A stretch of 64,000 bases of DNA. Origin: Calonectria ilicicola (Eukaryota; Ascomycota; Sordariomycetes; Hypocreales; Nectriaceae). How positions within the stretch are numbered: position 1 is the first letter of the stretch; each line of letters starts with the position of its first letter. A program made the position numbers and the translations under genes. Under the pieces are notes generated by a model that was given only the letters and a program-made list of their open reading frames with translations, was not told the DNA's origin and ran no database searches. Where the stretch lies: the NCBI GenBank assembly GCA_020809705.1, contig CP085830.1:3534001-3598000 (forward strand), written 5' to 3'. Positions 1 through 11,883 of this stretch are shown one piece after another.

Positions 1-1295
1 TTTCCGTTCCAGGCAACGGCGCAAACAATGGCACCGGCAACGGCGTCGAGAATGAAGTGATTGGCAGTGGCGACGATAGCAGTCAGGATCAAGGCAGGGT
101 AGGACATGCCACAGACTACAATAGTGATGCGTTTCCATGAGTTGGGACGGAGGCCGGTGATGGGGAGGGTTGCGATGGTGAGACCGACGAGGAGAGAATA
201 GCCAAAGTGAAGCGAAGGCATGGCAGCTGGAGAGGACCCAAGTTAGTTTTGACTGCTGATGTCATTGAGTAGCATTTATTTTCGGCTTATACTCACCATA
301 TTGGTTACAGAACTTGTTGGTAGTCCAAACACTGCTTTCGCCGGTACCGCTGTGGACAGTGTCGACGAATCCAAAGCTCTTAGCTTCGGCGGCATCGGGA
401 CCGTCGTAGTTAGGGTCGCTCAGCAGGCGAGGAGGCATGCAAGGCCAGAGAGTGAAGATAATGAAGGCAATCAGGTTGCATGTGGCCATGGTTCGTCGTC
501 GAGCCTCGTACAGGGCGGGACCAGCAGCAACATTGTCGGACTGAATGCGACCAGCGAGGACCCGGCGCTTACGAGTGGTAGTGAGGTAGTAGAGCACAAC
601 GAGGAACAAGATGGTACCGGGGATGTGAATGAAGGAGTAGGTGCGATTAATCCAGTGAAGGAGAGTTGGCCGGGCGAGGAACCACTTCTGGAAGTCTACC
701 TCCCAGAAGATGAGCAAGCTCTGCTCAATGTGAATGAGTTGGAGAGCATGTCGGCGGGCAACGTTGACGGTGCCCTCAACCAAGGTTAGCGCAGTGATGG
801 CGCGGCCGACTTGGTAAACCTGGAGGAAAGGACAGTGGTCAGTAACAAGTCTCAGAAGGTGTGATTTGTGTCAGGTCTTGAGTGACGTGACAACTTGGTT
901 AAGCATGCACACAAAAAAAAACATACCCAGTAAATCTGAAGCCAGTACCAAGCTTCGACCAGGAAAGGGAACTTTTGGAGTACACGACTTAGGAAGCGAT
1001 CCTTGAAGACCAGTGTGTTGGGGGTTTCGACGATGCGCTGATAGCCAAAGATGTTGAGCTTGCGACGGCGCAGAGTAGGCTGCTCGTGGCCAGCGAAAGA
1101 AGGTGAGCTAGATCTAGAACCGCTCATCAAACTATCGCTCGAGAGTTTGCGACCAAAGTCATCGGATCGTTTGTTGCTGGCAGCCCAGCCTGACCTGCCC
1201 GTCGATATGTTGTAGTCCTTGTTGCGGTTAAAGTAGGCACCTCCAAACAGGAGCGTCACTACGACGAGGGGCTCGAGAACTGCGCCCAACCCCAT
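1..1295 (-). CDS. PAP2-superfamily membrane protein, Aur1/Ipt1-like (3' end beyond window)
   Basis: Partial gene; exons on the minus strand are 1295-927, 819-297 and 226 to the left edge. Both introns have GT...AG ends (GTATGT donor at 926, GTGAGT donor at 296) and splicing keeps one frame. Several hydrophobic spans are visible (for example IPGTILFLVVLYYL and TCNLIAFIIFTLW). The third exon carries the phosphatase-like motifs AMPSLHFGYS and ATANHFILD, matching the PSLH and H-x3-D signatures of the PAP2 family. WPCMPPRLL just before is typical of the fungal Aur1/Ipt1-like branch (established family knowledge). An enzyme acting on phospholipid or sphingolipid head groups in an internal membrane is the inference; whether it is a true inositolphosphorylceramide synthase cannot be decided. 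The N-terminus (about residues 25-75) is a Ser/Arg-rich cytosolic segment. The start is the first ATG of the open frame. Confidence 0.85.
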
Positions 1296-2072
1296 TATTA
1301 ATTATTTTGAGTGGTGTATGTTTCGAGTGGCGGTTGAGAAAAGCCAAGACAGAAGTCTAGAGGAGGGGAAAAGAGTTCTTCCTGCAGGCGGAAGGTCCGG
1401 GGAAGCAGGAGGGAGGGAAGGAAGGTAGTAGAGGGGAGTGGGTGCCTTTCTAAGAGTAGGGAAAGGGAAGGTGTGGTATTATGTCTTGGTAATAAATAAA
1501 TAAAGAGACTGGGAGGAGAGAGAGAATAGGGAGACTAGATAAATAGAGAAAAAAGAACGAGAGCCGGGGCAGGAAAGATTTTATGATTCAGATACAGATG
1601 GGACATGGAGATGGGGATGGCAGCGGGCCGAACGGTGGGAGGGGTGTATTCCGTATAAGCCATATTAGACATGTCAAGAAGGGAAGGGTGTGGTTATGGG
1701 TTATGGGTAATGGGTTATGGGGGGCTAGACAGACAGACAGGCAGGTGCCCGGCGAATAATGGCACTGGCCAGTTTCTTCCATTGTACAAGCAAACGGAGC
1801 CTTACGATACGCCTGACGTGCAATGTGACTTGTCTGAGACTGGGAGCTGGGCATCAGAGGCAACCCGGAAATGTCACCCACGCCGGCCGGCGACGAAGTA
1901 TTCACACACGACACCCGACCTCATGCGGTACTTGGAAACGGAGCCAGGGTTGTGTCGGACCAACGAGAGAGCTCGTCGGGGCCCGCTTTGGCAGCGCACC
2001 TGAGATCATGATGGTGGCACTAGCAGGCATGCATCCACGTATTTGAATGGGAATCGGGACTGCCCACATGCC

Positions 2073-2110
2073 ATGGGTGCCAGTGGGTGCCAATGGGTGC
2101 TAATGGGTGG
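2073..2110. repeat. 10-bp tandem array, TGGGTGC-type
   Basis: Four imperfect units of ten bases (ATGGGTGCC, AGTGGGTGCC, AATGGGTGCT, AATGGGTGGG) follow one another. The conserved core TGGGTGC is the reverse complement of the GCACCCA core of the array at 2271-2330, so the two form an imperfect inverted pair about 160 bp apart. Confidence 0.85.
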
Positions 2111-2270
2111 GGGGAAAGCTCTTCTGTGGTTCAAGGCCAGCAAGGGTTCGGCGAGGCAAAGAGTGCCGGGGGGCTGGTCGCCGCGAATTGTGTAGCGGCC
2201 TTCGGCGCTCTCGCCATCATGGTCATCGACTCTCGGTGGGCGAGGGGTCCGAGGTGACGTTGACCAGCGG

Positions 2271-2330
2271 AGTTGCACCCAGTTGCACCCAGTTGCACCC
2301 AGTTGCACCCAGTTGCACCCAGTCGCACCC
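2271..2330. repeat. 10-bp tandem array, six AGTTGCACCC units
   Basis: Five identical AGTTGCACCC units and a sixth with a single T-to-C change (AGTCGCACCC). The near identity suggests a recent expansion by slippage or unequal exchange. No gene overlaps it. Confidence 0.95.
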
Positions 2331-4461
2331 AGGTCGGTCGAAGCGCTGTGGGGGGTGTCGATTTGATCATCAAAGACCACCAACCTGGAATACGCCGGCG
2401 TCAGTGGCCAGACGCTGGCTGAGGGTGCCATGACAGTCGTCGCAACGGGCATACGTGCATGCGCGCACAGCTATCAATCAACATGTCTCTCTCCATGGTG
2501 GTGGGAAGCTGAGTCCGCGTAAGGATGGCGCCACAGGTCCATGTATACAACAACGGAATGCGCATGCATGCACTGTATACGGACAGAATCATGACGGCTT
2601 CTATGAAACATGCTTCTTCTTGTTTCTCGGCAAGGGGCCCGCCAATCTACAGCCTGTTCCATGTTCCTGAGACCTGGTGATGATGGCGCTGTTATCCCAT
2701 GACCATGGCTCTGCAATGATCCGATATCCTCCCCTTATTTCCCCGTCCAAGCGCAGCATCAGTGCAGGCTCTACATTTTACTCTTCCCATCACCGAACCA
2801 CTGCTCATTGACGGCTGATGTATTAATTAGACATCTGATTCCTCCTGCTCCGCGGACGCCGTCGCCCGGATCTCTTCTTGTTCTTTTTTTTTCTCTCTCT
2901 TTCTTGTCGCTTACACACAAGCAGATAGATGCTCGTATGGTTGAAGCACACGCCACATCCGATTTCTCCGGCGCTTTCTTCACCTACTCACCGCGAACAG
3001 AGCATTCGTTCATCCACAATTCGACAGCTGCAAAAGAAATAAGAAAAAAAGCAAAGTCGCCGAGGTCAGCGGAGCCACGGACTTAGAGGCAGGCCCGTGG
3101 ACCCGGGAGTCCCAGAAGCCAACATGCCCACCAATGAGCGATCTTGCCTGACGACGTCCCTCCCCCGAAGCTGCCGGGACAAGGCTGTCACAGAGGCGGT
3201 CGGCGATTCCATGCTCTGAATTCACCAAACTGGGGTATACACACCTAGATCTGCCCCTCGGAACTTGGTGAGACTCCGATGTGCCGTAAAGGAGGACCCT
3301 TCTCGCGCTATTAATCATGCGCCGATGGGCATCAAACCTTGGCAACTTGGACCAGCGGTTAAACGATCATGGCTCGTTAGATCAATTCCGCGCTTACAAA
3401 CGCGCAGTCCGCCCTTGTAATGTATTCTCCGAAAGGTGTGCCGTGTACATGCAATTGCCGGCCCAAATGCTCCTCCATGTCGGATCAGACGGCCACGACC
3501 GACTAGTGATGACGACCTAGCCCTATCCGCATGTTCCTAAAAAGGGAAAGGAACTGAGGGGATGGGCGAGGAGAGAAAAGTTGCTGTCGCTAGTGAGTTG
3601 TCCATTTTTTCTTTTAATTCTTTTCCTGCCTTCTATCTTGTGACAACCCGCGTATCAGTCCGCACTGCACGATGCCACCCGCGGACAGCATAAGCTTATC
3701 AGTCGATTAGATGAATCACAATGTGGCCGACTAAATATATTGCTCACTGGAACCATGACGGATATCATGGAAAACTGTAACTAATTTCCGTTATGTGTTG
3801 GCTAAAGCCGTACCCGTTTCATTCTCATCTCAGACTCTATGACCCAGTGGCTGGCTGGATTTCTCACCACCGTCGGGTTAGCAATATCTCATTCATCATT
3901 CTGTGCCTCACACATGCACTCAAGTCCCGCCCCCGCTACGTCACGATTTGTCGTCCACACCCGGTCAAGATCGCCGGCGGCACAACCCTCCATTTGCTAG
4001 GGCTTGCGCTAGTGCTGAGGGGACGTGGAAAATCCGTCGTGTGCCCGCTAAATCATCTCTGATGGCAGGCGGTGTCGCGTGGGCGCAATCCTATCTAAGC
4101 CAGAGTAGGGGAAACCCCATGCATGTAAGTGCTCACCCAGAACACAAGCTGCTAGACGTTGGTATTGCTGTTCCCGACAACGCAACGTAACGCAACACCT
4201 CAACGCACACACTCTCATGCACTCCTGTAACATAACCGCCCGCCAGCTGTTGCAAAGAAAAACCGGCCAGTAAAGCGCCAAGGGAGGCAACGGACCGAGA
4301 CGGAAATGCACACACCCCAGTTCTTCATCCGGACCATCCGGCTCACGCCCTCCCCCCTCATGACAACCCCAGCACCAGGCATTTTTGTTTGGAGGCAGCT
4401 GGAGCATCGTTAGCTTAAAAGCTTGAGCCCGGCTTTTCCAAGTAGCTTGAATGGCCCGCTC

Positions 4462-4488
4462 TGATCAATTTGATCAATTTGATCAATT
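4462..4488. repeat. Three perfect TGATCAATT units
   Basis: Three perfect 9-bp units in tandem, each containing the palindromic core TTGATCAA or ATTGATCAAT where units meet. It could be a repeated binding site or a simple satellite. No adjacent gene start supports a regulatory role. Confidence 0.9.
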
Positions 4489-7475
4489 GTGCCATGCTGC
4501 AACGTCCCTGTAACCATACCCGACCCTGTTCGGCTGCCACCTAGCGCTGAATCATAATATCGCTTTCGGAAAATATCTGCTTGGTAAACCCTATAAAGAA
4601 TTTCACATCATCAGGCCACGAGTCCCCGCACAGTCTCCTACCACACTTGCATGCGTGTTCGTCCTTGTGAGCTGAGCGTAAGCGACCAGTCCGGTGGCAT
4701 GGAGCATCGTCCAACTCAGCGGCACTGTAACTTTGATTATTCATGCAAGATAAGTACAGGGTCATAACTTAACAAATAAGAATTTATCGAGCCATTGCTT
4801 AACCGAATTCTGTCCGCTCCCCACTCCAAGTAACATACGTCATTACCTATACCGATGGTGCAGAACATCGCCTTGCGCAAACGAATTCCCCTCGACCCAC
4901 ACACATCTAGACATGTAAGGATTGTACTGAGGGCCTCCTAAATTGGTTTTATTCTCCCTTTGTAAAAGAAATTGTCTCTTGGTTGTTCATTTTGTTGTTC
5001 TTCCTGTCATAATTCAAGACCGTGGATTGTTTCATTCCCGCGTATTCGTGCCACCGCCGGATTATTACTGGACAGCTCAGCAGAAAAGAAACATGGAACG
5101 CGTACATGCAAACAACTCTAAACCACATAGACTTAACAGCTGATAGTAAAAAATCATACTCATCAGATTGTAAATCGGACAAGGTTTGTGAGATTTGACT
5201 AATAAGCTTCATAAATAAACAGCCAAAAGCGGAGACAGCTGCGTGAGCTAAGGAGGAGAGGTGGCGGTAGCGGAGTGGGTTTTATATTTGAAAAGAGTTG
5301 ATTTGATTAAAATGCACTCTAGACTACTCAATTATCACATGTCGTTGACTGATTTGCGGGGTTAGGCCGGCGTCTTAGAGAGTGAGTGATACTACTAGCT
5401 ACCAAAAATTGGGGTCCGGTCATCATTGAACCTTTTTACGTCGCATGCATAAAGCTGAGTATAATATTGATTGATATATCTTATCTTTATTTAGATTTCG
5501 AGCGTATCGAATGGAGTGATGTTGATGATCGAGGTAGCAGATTCCTAAGAATTCAACACTCGATCACAATCTATGAATGGTTGGCGTTTGTTTGTTCTCT
5601 GTTATTTTATCATGATTAAAAGCAGCATCAACCTGGGTCTTGGACGTTTTATTTCTAAATATATAAAATTCTAGCTATCCAGCAAGGTTAACCCCAAATA
5701 AAGACTTTGGATGTCCTTTCATAATGAGTTGACTGGGTAACTCGAGGTGGATGTGGACGACAGCTCAGGCACCATTTAAAAGACTATAGAAGAGATTCTT
5801 GGTTTGATTCTTCCTCGGGGAGCTTAGAGTAAGTGTAAAAGACTTCTTGCGCATATCTCTTGGCGAAAGAAGAGGACTTTTTGGTCGGACGGATCCCGAA
5901 GACCAAGTAAAGTTGTTGAATGCTGATTGTCTCCAAGAAAAGATGGCTTTTATCATAGCTTCAAATATGAGCATCGAGTTTCCCTCGAAAATCTAGACTC
6001 TTGAAGCTAGGGCATGCAAGAATTTCTGTCTACGCGGCTCTGTCAGTCTTTTTATTGGGTTGGCGGATTGATGCTTTCTTGTGCTGCCATGAATCACGAA
6101 GGAGCTCAGTTTCTCAACATAGACCTGCAACACTCCTCGATATACGCCACCACGAAGCATGATGAAATCCTCCAATCTATAGTCCGATTGGAGTGATGGA
6201 CTTCAAGAATGGAAACATGATTGCTCATTTCGTCGTGGCTGTGGTAGAGAAGCCCTAACAGAAATCCATGTCTGATGATGGGATCCTCAATTGGCAGTAC
6301 CGTCAGGAGTCACATTGTGCAAGTGTTCTCGATGCATATTTGTTCGCGCGTTTATGGGTGCTTTGGGAGTTATCTGTTGCCACCCGGCTCCGCGTGAGAT
6401 TGGCTAACCCAGAGGGGGCCTTGGTGCCTAGGCTGAATGACTGTGGACTACTTCGTTATCTCGCATTGTCGATTCGAGTTGCCGTCCTAGTTCCGAATTC
6501 CTTCTTCCTTTCGCCATATCCTGCCGAAAACACCAATCTTTGATTAGATTTTATTCAGAGAAGAATGTATTCATGACAAAAGGCTTAATGATGCCTCAAA
6601 GATGAGTATGCAGGTTTTTGGTTGGGCTGCTGCTTTTGCGGCGTCTTGATTGAGAGCGTCTTGGTAAAGGAAGGACGGGAACAAGATTGCCTGCTTCGCG
6701 TTTGTATAGTTGCTGTATACTCTGGAGAGGAACAAATGGTTTATTATTTCCTGAGAAAAGCCCCAGGGGCGCTTCTAAACGACCTGAACACGCCCCCATG
6801 ATCAGACAAAGAATGCCTGCGCCTTGCTGTGAGTGTGATTCTGATTACATTAATGTCGGGAGGGACTGCTGTTGTATACATATACCCACGACCTCCCGGA
6901 GTATTGAATGAACAGGCGCGACATGGCCTGAGTCTTTGTACTACTTCCCATCTTTGTGGCTAGCTGGGTCTAGATATGGATCGATTGCATGATGGAAAGT
7001 TGCCCGTCCATGTGAATTGGACCATGTTCAATGGAGTACAGAAGCGATACGACTTGTAGCTGGAACAGCATTGGGGTCTTTCACAATGACAAGAACACAA
7101 GGCATCTTACAAAATCTTCTTGGGCTAAGCGCCATTAACCTGGCAGGTATAGTTCTCAGCATACATACCATTCAAAATTGGAGACATATGAAGTTGAACG
7201 GACAAAGAAATTTCTTGTTAGAATGAATACTAACTCTTCTGACTCATTTTGTAGGCTAGTCATGACCTAAGAAAGATGGTTCTACAATAGTTATTGACTG
7301 TTTTTTAAACACCCGACATGAATCAATAGCGTCCTGTGCTATCCGGAAGCAAAGTCTCCAACAACGCCAAATATCCTAACATCCCTTAGGATGCTGCCTG
7401 CCATCCTGATGCGACCGCTTCTGATAATGTCACACATGCCATGCAAATGGTCCCAAACGCCCAATATCCGTCCTA

Positions 7476-10400
7476 TCAATGCATTTCATCCTCCTCAACC
7501 ATCCTCCCAAGAATTAAGCTTTGAATAACCAGTTCGTCATCTAGTACCCGAATATTTCCCACTATAGGTTGTCCTACCGGCGCCGACTTGCGTCGTCTTT
7601 TCCCGCCTTGAGCCTCAGCCGCAAGAACCGCCTCAACGGTGCCTGTCCCCTTGTCAATGTACAGCCAATCAAATGGATCCCCTGATTTTTGATGCTCCAG
7701 CAACACCTCTCGGGCTTGCTGAACGGTGAATACGCGTGAAATAGATGGCCCAAGTACCCTGGCTAGAAAAATATATGGTTCCTTGGCATCATTACGGGCC
7801 TTTCTCGAATCCACCACAACCAAGATTCGTTGCCCGTCGAGTAGCCGTGGTCGTTGTTCAATCACCTCCGCCAGTCGTGCTTCAGCCGCAGAATACGGAG
7901 TGAGCATTCGTGATCTGACAGCATCGCCGAGGACAGTAGACACACCGGCACAGAGAACATAGGGCTCCCAGTCCACAATTGCGCCTTTGTTCAGACATGT
8001 TGTGATCCATTGATGAGCGAGACAGGGCAGACCTAATGCCAGTGCTTGCATGTATTTAGCCTTGCGTGAGTGGCCGTCAGCAATTAGCGCAGTGAAGCCA
8101 CATTCTGCGCTCGATTTGGTAAGGGTCAAAGCATCCTCCTCGTCGATTACAGGGCAGCTCGTGTTCATTATGGAAGATGGTTCAAACATGTCTTGGAATC
8201 CTTCTGGTAGAATTGTACCTCCGGCCTGTGTAATTTTGGTCTCGAGCTTGGATCGTTCTTGTGGTTTAAACTTGCTCGAGAAAGAAATGGCAAATACCAT
8301 ACCTTCAAACAGCCGACCACTCCTCTGAACTTGCCCAATGCTCTGTCTAAACGACCTGCTCGTCTTAGTATAAACCAAGCTCTTCTCCAGGGCACTAGCC
8401 GATGGTGAATGATGAAGCTCATCTGTAGACTCAGAGTCCAGCCGCGGTAACCGTTTGGCCATCCGGGTTGCTCGGGTTACAGGCTGAGGCGATTCGGACT
8501 TTGCTCCTCCTCGAGCATCTCGCTTCCGGGGGGCTCGCCCTTTTACAGGAGATGGCAAAGTCACTGATTCAGGTCGTTCGGACACGGGCGACTCCTGTGT
8601 CCCGGGCGTAGTCTTTGCAGAAGGGACAGGGGTTGTCGAGAGCACACTTAGACTTGACGAGGTGTGCATACCGTCACTAACCGAACGTGGAGCTGAAGGC
8701 GTTGCTGGATTAGCATCGCTGCGACGAGAACGAGTTGCCATCGGTGGTGGTAGTTCTTGTCGAGATTTCTTGGGTGATCTCTTGGAACCTCGTGGTGGCA
8801 GTTTTTTCACTGTAACTGGGGCGTCTTCAGTTGATTCGCGAGTCTCCACTGAAGGCTCCTCGGGCGTCGGTGACGGAACCTGTGCTTCTGTTACTGACGA
8901 AACGGGCTGAGGTTTTCGTTCTTGATCAACCGTGATGGCATCCGAGTTGTTGGAAGAGCTGATGAATGGATTCCTAAGACGCCGACGTTCGCGACCGTAC
9001 CTTCGCATGGCCCTTCTCTGCAATGGAAGCGAAAATGGGTCTTCATCTTCCTCCTCCTTGGTTTCGCTTTCCACACCATCCATAAGGGTGGGCAATTCGG
9101 GTTCGGAAGGTGGCTCTGGTACAAAATCCTGGGGCGCGGCTGCAGGCATAGATGGAGCTGGGCTGGTCGCCGGAATCATGTCTTCGTCAATGGTAGGCTT
9201 CTCCATGTCCATTTTCATGGTCATGTCACCCTCGTCATCTGTGTCCTCTTTGTTGTCGAGTGAACTTTCACCAGGTGTAGCCTTTGTAGACTCGTCAACC
9301 AATGTGTCAGGAAGTGTGCTATTTGAAGCCACCACGGCATTCTGGGAATTAACCAGAACTGGAGGGGCTGAATCCTCTCTTGGCTTGCTTGCCTCTGGCT
9401 CCTGCAGCGTTGGGCACATGACAGTTGACCCAGTTGACGCGACCCTTCGCCTTTTCCTAGAAGGTGGCTCTCCAGAGTCTTGTCGGGCTCTTGGAGTAAA
9501 GTTCACCCTGCCCATCTCCTCTGCGGCTTGAGCACGTTTCCTCTCAATCTTCCTCTTCCGCTCCATCCGTCTGGCAGCGCTGTCCGAGTCACTGTCCGAA
9601 TCCATTGGAGACACCAAGGCCTCGTTGTGCGCCTTCCTTTCTTGTGACTTCTTCATAGGCACATAATGCGTCATTGGTCCGTTATCTGAGGATCGAGGGG
9701 GCGATTTGGGAGGAAGCGCCTTGGGTGTGCGATCGGGAGAGGTGGGGGATTCCGGAATCATTTCACCACCCGTAGACCTGCTATGGAGAGGGGTCCCGGC
9801 CTCTTCCATGTCCCCATCTTTGTCCCGCAACGATGTATTAGGCACTTCGTGGAGTCTCAAGGGACTTGAGGTACGAATATCGGTTGGGGAAGAAACGTTG
9901 GCGCGATTCTTTAGTGGGGATGTTTCGATGATAGGTGAAATGGTGTTCAGAAGATTTGGGGAGGGTCGTGACGAGGTCGGGCTGATTCTCTTAACAGCGG
10001 ATGAGAACTGAGATTGTCCAAAGAGCTGGCTACCGGCTAGAGGAGCTGCATCATTTCCTCTGGCTGCGAAGGGGTTCTTGGGAAGGGCAGGGGTTTCGAA
10101 AGCGGCGTCGTTGGGTCTGTACGGGGTAAAGGCATGGCTCGAGTTGGCCTGGGGTGTTTCTTCAGGTCGCCTCCAGTCCCCTCTGGTGTTCTCAAAGCCG
10201 CCATCTTCTGAGACTTGGGAAGAGGGACGGTTGATCTCGCTGAGACCAAAGTTGACAGCGCCTGAGTCGTCACCGTGGAGTGTTTGAGGATTTTTGGATG
10301 CGGGCTGAGTGTCCCCGCCTACAGGGCTCGAAGGGACGACATCGCAGTATTCGCTGTAGTCACGATCGTCATTGATCTGGGTTGGCGTCTGCTGAGAGTA

Positions 10401-11062
10401 CTCCATCCTGCGGACGGCAGGCGGGGGTTTGATGCCGTAATTTGGACGTCTTAGAGCGGCATCGGGCGCTTTGTTCGGGCGCGCAAGGTCATGACGCGGG
10501 AGCGGCGGCAGGGCGAAATCGAAGTCGCGAGATTCGGATGGTTCGTTGGAGTTGTGATAATTCGCGGAGGCTGTGGCATGGCCATCATTTACATCTGCTG
10601 CTGCTGCTGCCTTTGGGGCCCCATATTGCTTTTGCGGAGTCAGTGCCATCCCGGTCGCTGTTAGGCCGGCCCAATGCGGCGGATCACCAACCTCAGCGGG
10701 TCTTCGTGCAGCTTGCGTGGTACGACGCGCTCCAGCGACAAGCGCGTCGCGGGCAGCTGCATTTGAAGACGAATTTAGAACTTCAGCATCGGATAGGGAT
10801 AATTGCGCCGTGGTTGCCGATTTTTCCAATGGGAAACTTGTTTTCGGAGGCGAGCTGCTGAGCTGTTTGTCGCGACATATTGTTAGTGCTACAAGCACAC
10901 ACACACGTAAAAAGTTGCTTGCTTCTTTGAGGTGGCGTGCAAATTGCAGCCATTGAGACGTACCGTTGCAACGCCAAACTCGGCCGCATGAGCCTCTAGA
11001 ACAACCAGACTGTCCTGGGATTCACTGCCGCCTGCATGGGCTAGCGTTTGGGAGTGTGTCAT
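7476..11062 (-). CDS. rad9: DNA damage checkpoint mediator, Rad9/Crb2 family (C-terminal tandem BRCT)
   Basis: Two exons: 11062-10964 and 10862-7476, giving 1161 residues. The intron has a GTACGT donor, a CACTAAC branch site and a CAG acceptor, and joins 33 codons to the long frame in phase. This adds MTHSQTLAHAGGSESQDSL to the N-terminus, which contains an SQ site. The body is long, low-complexity and rich in SP/TP and SQ/TQ sites, as expected for a substrate of ATR/ATM-like and cyclin-dependent kinases. The C-terminus has two BRCT repeats: about 879-985 (from GRLFEGMVFAISF; ALGLPCLAHQWITTC is its Trp-containing helix) and about 1037-1161 (from RLLDGQRILVVV). In yeasts the family links Mec1/Rad3 to Rad53/Chk1 activation at damaged chromatin. 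I do not see the Tudor module that normally lies before the BRCT pair. The family call rests on the BRCT pair and architecture; 53BP1-like is equivalent. Confidence 0.85.
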
Positions 11063-11883
11063 TGTGAGCAGGCCGCGACAAACACCATCTTTGTCCCCGT
11101 TGACCCCTGCAAATGGCAAAGAACAATAAGCAAACTAGAGGGCGCGCGCGATTGCGATGCGACGGTGCAGAATGGGTTCCCACGGTTAAAATGCTAAAAT
11201 GAATTGATCTGAGCGCCAGTGGGACAGCTGAACAGGGTGCCCGCCGGGGGGTTCATTGGCGCCACTGCGACGCGGGTGCACGTGACGACTTCTTTAACCA
11301 TCTAGCCTTTGTGTAAGTTCTTGTCTGGACTCATGTACAAATGTTCCTACTACAAGCCACCCATGTACATCTCTAGCAAATGTTACCAACAAGGTTTGTT
11401 TCGTCCTTCTACAGCGCCAATCTGCAGCAGCCGGCCGGCTCTAAACCAGTGGCTGGCCTCAATTTAGCTCTGCCTGCACCACTACAACATTACACCGGGT
11501 TCCAGCATAAATTGACATGTGACGTCTTGCGCCAGGTTCCTTGCTAATGCGTCCAGAGAAGGCAAGACACGATGGCCGAACAAGCCAGCTGCTGCAGGGG
11601 AAAATGCCATGTGCTGTGAATTCCCTCATTGTTTCTCTTTGATGTAAACCACGTTGGCCTTGACTTGGGAAAAACAAAGCCCCGCGAGCACGTCAGAGTG
11701 ATGAGCCAGAGACACCCCTCTCGCTCAGGTGCACCAAAGTCGGACCAGCTTGTCTCACGCTATCATCACACCAGCTGCCGGTACTCGTGTCGCCACTCCT
11801 GGGAAACCATTTAAAAGAGCCCCCGGCCCTGGCCAGAAGTGCCCTCAAGATCCCGCCCACCCGAGATTGAGTCGGAAGAGGCA
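11063..11883. other. Divergent intergenic region between rad9 and a small gene
   Basis: This 0.8 kb separates the minus-strand Rad9/Crb2 start from the plus-strand small frame at 11884 and should hold both promoters. A TATA-like box for the rightward gene is at 11810-11817. Nothing else specific was recognised. Confidence 0.6.
11810..11817 (+). promoter_or_regulatory. TATA-like box upstream of the 83-residue frame
   Basis: TTTAAAAG lies 67 bp before the ATG at 11884, a usual distance for a fungal TATA element. Its use is inferred from position only. Confidence 0.4.

Larger units (their letters stand above)
1296..7475. other. Gene-poor 6.2 kb intergenic stretch
   Basis: No convincing gene is seen on either strand. 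Only short open frames occur, mostly starting at non-ATG codons, with no recognisable domain or paired splice sites. The part next to 1295 (about 1300-1560) is a GA-rich block, so CT-rich on the minus strand, as expected for the leader and promoter of the PAP2-like gene. Two 10-bp tandem arrays (2073-2110 and 2271-2330) and a 9-bp palindromic array (4462-4488) lie here. About 4750-5700 is clearly more AT-rich than the rest. The minus strand of 5765-6175 holds short open pieces broken by stops that could be a decayed gene, but no family is recognised. Confidence 0.6.

Noticed and set aside
8932..9531. 199-codon plus-strand frame opposite rad9
   Set aside because: Antisense shadow of the low-complexity Ser/Pro/Glu-rich part of rad9.
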